Source: Burkholderiales bacterium
GTDB lineage: Bacteria > Pseudomonadota > Gammaproteobacteria > Burkholderiales > Nitrosomonadaceae
DNA length: 20,657 nt
Assembly: GCA_024235735.1 (NCBI GenBank)
Contig: JACKLU010000024.1
Span: 1 to 20,657 of the forward strand
Direction of reading: 5' to 3'
Part shown: positions 1 to 7,400 of the stretch, one piece after another
How positions within the stretch are numbered: the first letter of the stretch is position 1
Layout: every line of letters starts with the position of its first letter
The notes under the pieces: model-generated
Seen by the model: only the letters and a program-made list of their open reading frames with translations
Told to the model about the DNA's origin: nothing
Database searches by the model: none
Position numbers and translations under genes: made by a program

Positions 1-49
1 GCCGCGCAGTAGCCGTGCAAAGATCTCTTACAGGTATAAGTACAGGGTG

Positions 50-469
50 ATGAATGTGATAAACGATTCCGAATTGCATGTCCCTTTACCTGAAGGGCAA
101 CCCGTGTTGCGCATGGTGCCCATGCCATCGGATACCAATTATGCCGGGGATATTTTTGGCGGGTGGATCATGGCGCAGGTGGATATGGCCGGCAGTATTC
201 CGGCGATTCGCCGGTCGCGTGGACGTGTTGCAACGGTTGCGGTTAATTCTTTTGTATTCAAGCAGCCTGTATTGGTGGGCGACCTGGTGAGTTTCTACGC
301 CGATATTGTCCGGGTGGGCCGTACGTCGATCACTGTCGATGTGGTCGTTTACGCCCAGCGCGGCGTGCGCGAAGGCCGTGAAGAGCTTTGCATTAAAGTG
401 ACCGAAGCTGTGCTGACCTACGTGGCGATCGATGAAAACCGGCGTCCAAGGTCGGTAGCGGATGCCTGA
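50..469 (+). CDS. Acyl-CoA thioesterase, YciA-type hotdog fold
   Basis: A 139-residue single-domain hotdog protein that should hydrolyse acyl-CoA thioesters to free acid and CoA in the cytoplasm. The diagnostic stretch is GDIFGGWI at residues 33-40 followed by MAQVDMAG, with Asp45 in the position of the usual catalytic acid of YciA-like enzymes. The central beta strands (TVAVNSFVFKQPV, GDLVSFYADIVRVG, SITVDVVVYAQR) follow the expected hotdog order, and the length is typical of the family. ATG at 50 is chosen; an in-frame GTG lies directly before it at 47 and could add one residue. The M20 hydrolase gene starts 24 bases downstream, suggesting co-transcription. The family is clear; the acyl-chain preference cannot be read from the sequence. 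Confidence 0.9.
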   Translation: MNVINDSELHVPLPEGQPVLRMVPMPSDTNYAGDIFGGWIMAQVDMAGSIPAIRRSRGRVATVAVNSFVFKQPVLVGDLVSFYADIVRVGRTSITVDVVVYAQRGVREGREELCIKVTEAVLTYVAIDENRRPRSVADA

Positions 470-493
470 ACTGTGCCAGAAATTCTCTAAATC

Positions 494-1669
494 ATGAAGA
501 TAGATCCGAAAATCGTCGCCTTGCATGACGACATGCGCCGATGGCGCAGACAAATACATCAATATCCGGAAACCGCTTTTGAAGAAACTGCGACAGCCCG
601 GCTGGTTGCCGATCAGTTGCGGCAAGCCGGGATCGAAGTGCATCAGGGACTGGCCAGTACCGGCGTGGTCGGCGTGTTGCGCCGCGGAAGCAGTACCAAC
701 AGCCTGGCTTTGCGAGCAGATATGGACGCGCTGTATATTCAGGAACAGAACCAGTTTGACTATGCATCGCGTCATCACGGCAAAATGCACGCCTGTGGTC
801 ATGACGGACATACCGCGATGCTATTGGGTGCGGCTTGCTTTCTCGCCAGTCACGGTCGTTTTGACGGGACGGTTTATTTTATTTTCCAGCCGGCGGAAGA
901 GGGCAGAGCAGGTGCGCATCAAATGATCAGCGAGGGATTATTTGAACAATTTCCGGCGCAGCGGGTGTTCGGCATGCATAACTTTCCCGATTTTCCCGTC
1001 GGTCACTTCGCCGTTAGAACCGGTTCGATGATGGCGTCTTTTGATTGTTTCGAGATTACCTTCAACGGTCAGGCCACTCATGCCGCCATGCCACACCTGG
1101 GTAGCGATGTGCTGGTTGCAGCGGCGCATCTGGTGACGCAATTGCAGACCATCGTCAGTCGCCGGATTGATCCCGTTGATCCTGCGGTGCTCAGTGTCAC
1201 ACAGATCCATGGCGGCAGTACCTGGAATGCACTGCCTGCATCTGCGGTGGTGCGCGGCACATTCCGCTGCTTCAAGGATTCCGTTCGTGGACAGCTGGAA
1301 TACACGATCGATTACCTCGCTCGATCCGTTGCGCAGAGTTTCAATATCCGCGCAGATATTCGCTTTAATCCCGAGAATCCCGGCTATCCGGTCACGGTCA
1401 ACAGTCCGGACGAAACCGCCAGCGCCATTCGGGCTGCAACGGCTATTGCCGGTGAGGGTTGCGTTAATACAGATCCAATGCCCAGCATGGGTGCTGAAGA
1501 TTTTGCCTTTATGCTGCAACAAAAGCCCGGCTGCTACCTGTGGATAGGCAATGGCAGTGTGGATGGCAATTGTCTGCTGCATAATCCGCATTATGATTTC
1601 AATGATGAAATTTTACCGCTTGGCGCCGCCTATTGGGTCAAACTGGTTGAGAACGAATTGCCGGAATAA
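494..1669 (+). CDS. M20 family metal-dependent amidohydrolase (hippurate / N-acyl amino acid hydrolase type)
   Basis: A 391-residue cytoplasmic amidohydrolase of peptidase family M20D, the group that includes hippurate hydrolase, N-acyl-L-amino acid amidohydrolase and plant IAA-amino acid hydrolases. The metal-site signature CGHDGH is at residues 101-106, the acidic pair Glu135-Glu136 follows in the motif PAEEG, and GMHNFP gives a further metal ligand at His162. Near the end SMGAEDFAFM and a late His in LHNPHYDFND complete the expected set. The lid/dimerisation domain lies roughly between residues 180 and 295. The start has little Shine-Dalgarno sequence before it, so it may depend on translation of the thioesterase gene 24 bases upstream. 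The amide substrate is not determined. Confidence 0.92.
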   Translation: MKIDPKIVALHDDMRRWRRQIHQYPETAFEETATARLVADQLRQAGIEVHQGLASTGVVGVLRRGSSTNSLALRADMDALYIQEQNQFDYASRHHGKMHACGHDGHTAMLLGAACFLASHGRFDGTVYFIFQPAEEGRAGAHQMISEGLFEQFPAQRVFGMHNFPDFPVGHFAVRTGSMMASFDCFEITFNGQATHAAMPHLGSDVLVAAAHLVTQLQTIVSRRIDPVDPAVLSVTQIHGGSTWNALPASAVVRGTFRCFKDSVRGQLEYTIDYLARSVAQSFNIRADIRFNPENPGYPVTVNSPDETASAIRAATAIAGEGCVNTDPMPSMGAEDFAFMLQQKPGCYLWIGNGSVDGNCLLHNPHYDFNDEILPLGAAYWVKLVENELPE

Positions 1670-1684
1670 CCGAATAGCTGAGTT

Positions 1685-3055
1685 ATGGATGAATTTTTTG
1701 AAATAGAAATCGAATCGCTGAATCTCGATGGCCGGGGCGTGGGGCAACGTGAAGACAGCAAGGTCTTTATCGCAGGCGCATTGCCGGGAGAGCGGGTGCG
1801 TTATGCGCGCATAAAATCTAAACAACACCGGGAAGTGGGGCAGCTTGAAACGCTGTTGCGTCCGAGTCCCGACAGAGTAGCGCCGCGATGTGCGCACTTT
1901 GGTTTCTTTAAAGGCGCATGCGGCGGTTGCGGTTTGCAACACCTTGATGCAACCGCGCAATTAACCGCCAAACAGCAGGTGCTGGAATCGATGTTGTGGC
2001 AGATCGCCACAGTTCGTCCTCAAACGCTGTTGCCGCCCATCGATGGTCCGATTTGGGGATACCGCCATCGTGCGCGTCTGTCGGTGCGCTATGTGCGGTG
2101 CAGAGACGAAGTGCTGGTGGGCTTTCATGAACGTGTCCGGGGTTTTATTGCCGATATGCAGTCGTGCGCGATACTGACTGAACCTGTGTCCGATCTCTTG
2201 ATGCCGCTGCGGACATTGATCGCAGGGCTGTCGATTCGCGAGCGACTACCGCAAATCGAGGTGGCGGTGGGTGATCAGGCCATTGTGCTGGTGCTGCGTG
2301 TGCTGGATCCGCCCAGCCAGACTGATCATGACGCACTGTTGCATTTTGGCCGTACACATAACGTGTCGATGTGGCTGCAACCCGGCGGACCCGAGACGGT
2401 GACGCCGCTGGATGGCAATGCCGATGTACTGTCGGTGTCGTTGCCCGAATTTGGCGTCACCCTGCCGTTTGCGCCGACGGACTTTACCCAGGTCAATCAT
2501 CAATTGAATACCGTGCTGGTCGACCGCGCCGTTAAACTGCTGGCGCCGGCGCCGGACGATGTCGTGGTTGATTTTTTCTGCGGATTAGGCAATTTTACGC
2601 TGCCGCTGGCAACCCGCGCGCGACGGGTTATCGGTCTGGAAGGTTCCGCCGGGCTAGTTGCGCGCGCTGAGCAGGCCGCTCTGCATAATGATTTGGCGCG
2701 GCGCACGGTGTTTACTGCACGGGATCTGTTTGACTGGCGTGCGGAGGACTGGGCATGGCTGGTAGATACGTATGGCGCTGAATCACAGGATACGGATAAC
2801 AAAAATCGGATAAACCGTGTGCTGATTGATCCGCCGCGTGCTGGTGCTCTGGCGGTCGTGCAGGCGCTCGCCGACACCCGGGTACCGCCCAAACGCCTGG
2901 TGTATGTTTCGTGCAATCCCGAAACACTGGCGCGTGATGCCGCGGTACTGGTGCACCAAGGCGGCTGGCAGCTGCGGGCTGCGGGTGTCGTCAACATGTT
3001 TCCGCATACCGCGCATGTGGAATCGATAGCGATGTTTGAGCCGCCGGGTTTATAA
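1685..3055 (+). CDS. rlmD: 23S rRNA (uracil-C5)-methyltransferase RlmD (RumA)
   Basis: RlmD makes 5-methyluridine at position 1939 (E. coli numbering) of 23S rRNA using S-adenosylmethionine. At 456 residues the length is normal for the family. It has an N-terminal TRAM RNA-binding domain (about residues 1-60), then the four cysteines of a 4Fe-4S cluster at Cys69, Cys79, Cys82 and Cys161, then the methyltransferase domain. The SAM-binding loop FFCGLGNFTLP is near residue 300, the IDPPRAGA motif is near residue 380, and SCNPETLARD holds the nucleophilic cysteine near residue 410. A short hydrophilic stretch rich in Asp, Asn and Gln (about residues 366-377) separates strands before IDPPRAG and looks like a lineage-specific loop. 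The gene begins 15 bases after the M20 hydrolase stop. Confidence 0.95.
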   Translation: MDEFFEIEIESLNLDGRGVGQREDSKVFIAGALPGERVRYARIKSKQHREVGQLETLLRPSPDRVAPRCAHFGFFKGACGGCGLQHLDATAQLTAKQQVLESMLWQIATVRPQTLLPPIDGPIWGYRHRARLSVRYVRCRDEVLVGFHERVRGFIADMQSCAILTEPVSDLLMPLRTLIAGLSIRERLPQIEVAVGDQAIVLVLRVLDPPSQTDHDALLHFGRTHNVSMWLQPGGPETVTPLDGNADVLSVSLPEFGVTLPFAPTDFTQVNHQLNTVLVDRAVKLLAPAPDDVVVDFFCGLGNFTLPLATRARRVIGLEGSAGLVARAEQAALHNDLARRTVFTARDLFDWRAEDWAWLVDTYGAESQDTDNKNRINRVLIDPPRAGALAVVQALADTRVPPKRLVYVSCNPETLARDAAVLVHQGGWQLRAAGVVNMFPHTAHVESIAMFEPPGL

Positions 3056-3079
3056 AGATATTCTTTCCGAGGTAAAGCT

Positions 3080-3490
3080 TTAGATTACATATGAAAGTGG
3101 TAATCTGATGATGATCAGAACCGCCACCAGACAACCGAAAATATTCTTTTGTTTTGTCGCCAGCGCGTGGTGGTAGGCGGCTCTGTCTGAATATTCAGCT
3201 ACTGTTTGTTCAAAACGCTGGATTTCTCTATAGGCGTAATTTTTGATACTTTGCTCATTTTTCTCGAAGAAACTGAAATGATGCGGCTTATTGTTTAATG
3301 ACTCTACAATATTGACCTGCTCATGTATTTTATCCTGCATTTCTCTGGTTAAATTTTCATATTGGCGCGCCAGTGTCCCATGACTGAATCCAGATTCATT
3401 AGGGTGAAAGAAAATCGAAGCATGTATTGCAAGATAAGAGACCAATAGAGCGGAAGTGGATGAAATTGCAATAAAATTTCCTGTTTTCAT
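3080..3490 (-). CDS. Small protein with two membrane helices, function unknown
   Basis: I do not recognise this 136-residue protein. From the ATG at 3490 it begins with a hydrophobic segment (IAISSTSALLVSYLAIHASIF), continues with about 85 residues of charged, probably helical sequence rich in Glu, Gln, Lys and His, and ends with a second hydrophobic segment (IFGCLVAVLIIIRLPLSYVI). This suggests a two-pass membrane protein with a helical hairpin or coiled coil between the helices. An upstream in-frame TTG at 3538 would add 16 residues, but the ATG puts the first helix right at the N-terminus, so I prefer it. It lies 84 bases after the LodB-like gene on the same strand and may be the last gene of the oxidase operon or a separate unit. 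Confidence 0.6.
   Translation of the reverse strand: MKTGNFIAISSTSALLVSYLAIHASIFFHPNESGFSHGTLARQYENLTREMQDKIHEQVNIVESLNNKPHHFSFFEKNEQSIKNYAYREIQRFEQTVAEYSDRAAYHHALATKQKNIFGCLVAVLIIIRLPLSYVI
3082..3106. repeat. Short inverted repeat at the end of the small membrane protein gene
   Basis: AGATTAC and GTAATCT form a perfect 7-bp stem around an 11-nt loop, overlapping the stop codon of the minus-strand gene and 27 bases past the rlmD stop. No clear T-run follows on either strand, so a terminator role is weak. Confidence 0.3.
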
Positions 3491-3574
3491 AATATATGTG
3501 CCGGATAAGTCAACCAGCGGATATCTTATGTCAGTCAATCTTGAGAAATATATTAGGGAAACTATGGTATTTCT

Positions 3575-4756
3575 CTAGGGAAAACCATTATCCATGACAG
3601 TGTCATAAATATTCCGGGAAGAGTCAGATGAAACGGTTGTACGTTGCCGTCGCTGCCAGAACGGTGCGTTCGCAAAGCGCTGTTCAAGCGAATAATACTG
3701 CCGGTGCATGTGCTGATAATGCCTGAATTCTGCATTGAAGATATGCTGATACTTTTCACACGTTCCGGTTTTGTCCAGCAGATCGTCCCGGATTGCGTAG
3801 GAAGCCAGCAGTCCGTGGCGCAGCGCTTTATACATGCCTAGCGATGACAGCGGATCAAAAGTCGAGGCTGCATCCCCCACGGCATACCAGCCCTGGCCGC
3901 AGGATCGTTCGAGTTGTTGACTGTGCGCCGGTTTGATGTGCAGTGATGTGAGTGGTTCGGCATGTGCAAATCGTGTGCAGGTGTGCTGTGTACTGAGTAA
4001 AGCGTCACGCCAGATGGCTTCTTGCAACAGGTTCTCAGTGCGCGCCAGGTCGCTGTCCGTCATCAGCGCTATTACCCGTCGGCCGTGGGGCAGTCCGGCG
4101 GAATACCACCAGCCGTATGAACAGCTTTCTACCAAAGTGTAACCGTCACCGCCGTTATCCGCGGCGCTGGTGTCATCGGTCTGGTAGTAACGGAAGATGG
4201 CAATCAGCTTGTCTTGCGCTACAACGTTGATATTCCGGCTGCGGCTGAAAAATACACTCATGCCGCTGGCATCGACAACAATCGGCGCTTCAATGTTGCG
4301 CGCAGCGTGATCGTTTTGCGTAACGCCGAGATGCCAGTGTTGTCGCTCATATACGGGTATGCCGGTTACTGTCGTGTCGTGGAGAATAGTCGCGCCTGCG
4401 CGCTCGGCCTGTTGCGCCATCCAGTTGTCAAACGACGCGCGGTCAATATGCCAGCCGTGACCGTAACAGGAATACAGAAACAGGTTTTCGCTGAGTTGCG
4501 AACTGCCCCAGGCGGAGCGGTTTCCCAATGAAACCACGTCGCCGCGCAGGCGGAACTGCGCCAGTAAATCCAGTTGCTGGAGCAGCGCCATCGCCTGCGG
4601 CGGCAATGTTTCACCAATCCGGAAGGACTGCGGCGTGTTTTTTCTGCGTTCCAGCAATAATATCGAGAGATGAGGGAGTTGTTGCCGCAGCGCCAGTGCT
4701 GTTGCGCAGCCTGCGATGCCTGCCCCGATAATGATGACATCGAAGTACTGGCGCAT
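3575..4756 (-). CDS. LodB-like FAD-dependent oxidoreductase (probable CTQ maturation enzyme)
   Basis: A 393-residue flavoprotein. The dinucleotide-binding motif GAGIAG is at residues 11-16, right after the first beta strand (YFDVIII), and a second FAD motif, AVGDAASTFDPLSSLGM, is at about residues 292-308. This is the fold shared by tryptophan-halogenase-like and geranylgeranyl-reductase-like flavoproteins, but the halogenase WxWxIP motif is not seen. LodB and GoxB belong to this group and are needed to form the cysteine tryptophylquinone of their partners LodA and GoxA. The LodA-like gene lies one gene upstream, so a maturation role is the best inference. ATG at 4756 is chosen because it places the FAD motif at the N-terminus; it begins 4 bases after the stop of the small upstream gene. 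An independent monooxygenase role remains possible. Confidence 0.85.
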   Translation of the reverse strand: MRQYFDVIIIGAGIAGCATALALRQQLPHLSILLLERRKNTPQSFRIGETLPPQAMALLQQLDLLAQFRLRGDVVSLGNRSAWGSSQLSENLFLYSCYGHGWHIDRASFDNWMAQQAERAGATILHDTTVTGIPVYERQHWHLGVTQNDHAARNIEAPIVVDASGMSVFFSRSRNINVVAQDKLIAIFRYYQTDDTSAADNGGDGYTLVESCSYGWWYSAGLPHGRRVIALMTDSDLARTENLLQEAIWRDALLSTQHTCTRFAHAEPLTSLHIKPAHSQQLERSCGQGWYAVGDAASTFDPLSSLGMYKALRHGLLASYAIRDDLLDKTGTCEKYQHIFNAEFRHYQHMHRQYYSLEQRFANAPFWQRRQRTTVSSDSSRNIYDTVMDNGFP

Positions 4757-4760
4757 CGGA

Positions 4761-5207
4761 TCAGCGATCTTCGTCCTGTTTGACGGCAATCCATTGCGCC
4801 ACCACACCTGCCGGAGCAGTGGATTTTCCGTTGGGGCCGGTTGGGTGGGGGATCGTGCGGACAATCGAGCCGACCAGCGCAGGTCGTTGATCAATGCCGT
4901 TAGGCCAGTCCGGAATCAGATAGCCCTGATAATCGTAAATCCACTGCGCGCCGCCGACGATGCCGACGCCCTGAAACCGAACATTAAACGGATTGCCATA
5001 GGCAATCGACCCTTTCAGTTTCAATTCCCAGCCGGGTCCATAAATCAAGCCAGAGAAGGTCTGCATCGGTCCCGGGTCGATACGGATATTGCCGCGGCCG
5101 AATTCAAGCGTATCAAAGTCGGCGTTGACATCGGGATTGCTCAGAAAGCTCCGGTAAGTCCATATACCCGTCAGAATAGACGGCACACCATTCGCAGCAT
5201 CAGTCAT
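4761..5207 (-). CDS. 148-residue beta-rich protein between LodA-like and LodB-like genes, function unknown
   Basis: I cannot assign a family. The protein has no signal peptide, membrane helix or cysteine. It looks rich in short beta strands and turns: GIWTYRSF near the start, FGRGNIRID around residues 36-44, GPGWELKLKGSI around 57-68, VRFQGVGI around 76-83, then WIYDYQGYLIPDWPNG around 89-104. The GIWTYRSF opening and the following strands recall small calycin or lipocalin-type barrels, but this is an impression only. The start ATG overlaps the LodA-like stop by 8 bases and has GAGG 9-12 bases before it, and the stop lies 4 bases before the LodB-like start. Such tight coupling points to a subunit, chaperone or carrier of the quinoprotein system. 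Confidence 0.8.
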   Translation of the reverse strand: MTDAANGVPSILTGIWTYRSFLSNPDVNADFDTLEFGRGNIRIDPGPMQTFSGLIYGPGWELKLKGSIAYGNPFNVRFQGVGIVGGAQWIYDYQGYLIPDWPNGIDQRPALVGSIVRTIPHPTGPNGKSTAPAGVVAQWIAVKQDEDR

Positions 5208-7383
5208 TGCCTGTTTCCTCCTCTGTGATTGCGCCGCCCAGCGTTCCCTGCCCGGGCTGTAATTGCGGCCCAAGCGCCTGATCGTTGCGCTCGACCTGAT
5301 AATAACCCGGACTGCCGTCATTGGAATCGAATTTGACAAAACCGAGATTCACCCAGTCGCGTACCATCTGCACGCCACCCGCGTAATTATCGGGAATGCC
5401 CGATGCCCAGTAATACTGACCGCCGCTGGCTTTCTGCACCACCATCGGCCGGTGACCGGGCCACCACGGTATGTTATAGGCGATATTCTGCTTGACCGGA
5501 TCGCCGGTGCTGGACGGATAAATGGTGTTCCACAGTTCGTAGGTGACGTTGATGTCCTGATCGGTACATTCATGAAAATCCGCCTGCCACGGCAGCCCCA
5601 TGTATTTGGTCAGATCGCCCGGTTCCATGCCGCGGGCAATGTCGTCCGCCTGACTGCCGTCTTTAACCGCGATCGGCGCTGGAATGCTGAGTCCGCCGGC
5701 AGTATAGGCAGCCTGGCGGATGCGGTAGGGCGCGCTGTAGATCGCCGGATTGAGCATGATCCAGCCGACTTCGGCGCCGGGGCAGAACGCGCCGCCGAGC
5801 ACATTGCCCAGCACGCCGCGGTCAATCGCACCGCCGGTTTCCGGCGGATCGGACCAGGGATTTTCGCACGAAGCGTTGCCTTCCGCCCACTCATCGCACT
5901 CATTGATAAATTTGCCGTCCTTCCATTGCTTCAGAAAGAATAGCTGCGTGTCAGTCATGCGCAGAAATTTGTCCGGCGTGGTGTTGTCTATCGGATTGTT
6001 GCCGTTCAGCATCGGCATCAGGCGCGGCCCGGTGGCGGCATTACGGTCGTGTTTGCTTAAATCGCCGGCAGTATAAAGATTTTCCTGCCCCTGCTTGCGC
6101 ATAATCGCATAGATAAACGCGCGATGCTGCCGGTTGGGATCAATGCCATTTTTCGGCGGCTGCGACAACACCGCCTTGTTCAGATTGCCGCCCGTGCCGG
6201 TGTTGTGCGGATCGCCGCCGGTAAACATGTCGAAATCCAGCGTATAGCGGTAAACATCCGGCCGCTTGAAGATCGGCCAGATATCGCGGAAGAAACGCGG
6301 ATAATAATCGGGATTGTATCTGGCGTTGTTGCGCCATACTGACCAGTCCGCAGCGGATTCCGGCTGGTTGCTTTGGCGGTCGAAAGGGGCTGTGCCGTAT
6401 ACCGCCGGGTCAAAAGCAAAATGGCGCACCGACAAATCGTAAATCGCTTCGTCCATGGTGATCATGTCCTCGATTTCCGGCGCATACGACGGATAACCGA
6501 CCAGCAGCCAGGCGGGCGCATCCACATCATAAAATGCAAACTGTTTTTTGCGCACCGGTTTACCGGTTGCATCGGTGTAGCGATGAATGTAGCTGTATTT
6601 GATCTGTGCGCGCACCGGGCCATCGGCGACATCGTCATACCAGCCGCCGTTGTTGGCGTAACTGCTGATCACCGGCACCGTATTGCCATCCGCACCTTGG
6701 TAGCCGGAACGGCCATAGCCGCCAAGGACGATCAGACGACGATGTTGCGCGTCATCTTCGTTGGTCATTATTTCGCCAAGTGTCGTGATACTGTATGGCT
6801 GAATAGCTTCGGGCGGAAAACTCTGCGGATACGCGCTGCCATCGTTTTTTGCAAACGACGCCTTGCCATCGTTGCCGGAGATCGTGCGCGGGCCCGGATC
6901 GATGATCAACTGCCGCCGCCGGTCCGGTTGGGTGACTTCGGGATTGCGCAGCGGATGATCCGGGCCGTAACCGTGCATGCCGTCGTTTTCGCTGAACGCG
7001 TACCACGACGCTTTTTTATTCGCCAGATGAACCGTCCATGCAATATCGACCACCGTGCCTTCGACCAGCTGCGGCCCGGTTGTCGACGTATTCAGCTGAA
7101 ATTGATACTTGTCGCCGATTTTCAATTCACGCCTGCTGTCCAGCTGGTTTTCGTCATACACGAAGATGCGAAAGCGCGCAGCCTGGCGTTTGATGCGTCC
7201 CGGATTGCCGGACTCCTTGAACTGGCTGACGCGTAGCGGCGCGCCGTTTGGGTCGGTGATTTCGCGTCCCTGCGCGTCGCATTCGATCGGCAGCGCGCCG
7301 GTTTGCTCAGGGGCCAAATAAAATTCCTCGCTGTTGCCGATACGCGCGCAGCCAATGGCCGGATGAATCTTAAACGTTTGCAT
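5200..7383 (-). CDS. LodA/GoxA-like CTQ-family quinoprotein oxidase
   Basis: A 727-residue protein of the LodA-like family (L-lysine epsilon-oxidase LodA, glycine oxidase GoxA), whose members oxidise amino acids or amines with a cysteine tryptophylquinone made from their own side chains and release hydrogen peroxide. Family marks are the N-terminal IHPAIGCARIGNS, the length (LodA is about the same size), GAFCPGAEVGW near residues 531-541 and LPWQADFHEC at 597-606. Cys534 and Trp599 are 65 residues apart, the same spacing as Cys516-Trp581 of LodA, so they are my candidate cofactor pair; alignment could shift the Cys assignment. There is no classical signal peptide, as is known for LodA. A Shine-Dalgarno GGAG precedes ATG 7383, 17 bases after the tyrosinase stop. 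The substrate is unknown. Confidence 0.88.
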   Translation of the reverse strand: MQTFKIHPAIGCARIGNSEEFYLAPEQTGALPIECDAQGREITDPNGAPLRVSQFKESGNPGRIKRQAARFRIFVYDENQLDSRRELKIGDKYQFQLNTSTTGPQLVEGTVVDIAWTVHLANKKASWYAFSENDGMHGYGPDHPLRNPEVTQPDRRRQLIIDPGPRTISGNDGKASFAKNDGSAYPQSFPPEAIQPYSITTLGEIMTNEDDAQHRRLIVLGGYGRSGYQGADGNTVPVISSYANNGGWYDDVADGPVRAQIKYSYIHRYTDATGKPVRKKQFAFYDVDAPAWLLVGYPSYAPEIEDMITMDEAIYDLSVRHFAFDPAVYGTAPFDRQSNQPESAADWSVWRNNARYNPDYYPRFFRDIWPIFKRPDVYRYTLDFDMFTGGDPHNTGTGGNLNKAVLSQPPKNGIDPNRQHRAFIYAIMRKQGQENLYTAGDLSKHDRNAATGPRLMPMLNGNNPIDNTTPDKFLRMTDTQLFFLKQWKDGKFINECDEWAEGNASCENPWSDPPETGGAIDRGVLGNVLGGAFCPGAEVGWIMLNPAIYSAPYRIRQAAYTAGGLSIPAPIAVKDGSQADDIARGMEPGDLTKYMGLPWQADFHECTDQDINVTYELWNTIYPSSTGDPVKQNIAYNIPWWPGHRPMVVQKASGGQYYWASGIPDNYAGGVQMVRDWVNLGFVKFDSNDGSPGYYQVERNDQALGPQLQPGQGTLGGAITEEETGND

Positions 7384-7400
7384 GTTGATCTGCTCCAGGT

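Noticed and set aside
86..811. Minus-strand open frame (241 codons) opposite the thioesterase and M20 genes
   Set aside because: It spans two real genes on the other strand and shows no motif.
3575..4756. Tryptophan halogenase
   Set aside because: The FAD fold is similar, but no WxWxIP motif is seen and the LodA-like neighbour makes a LodB-type role more likely.
6373..7236. Plus-strand open frame (287 codons) opposite the LodA-like gene
   Set aside because: No recognisable motif, and the opposite strand encodes a full-length family member.
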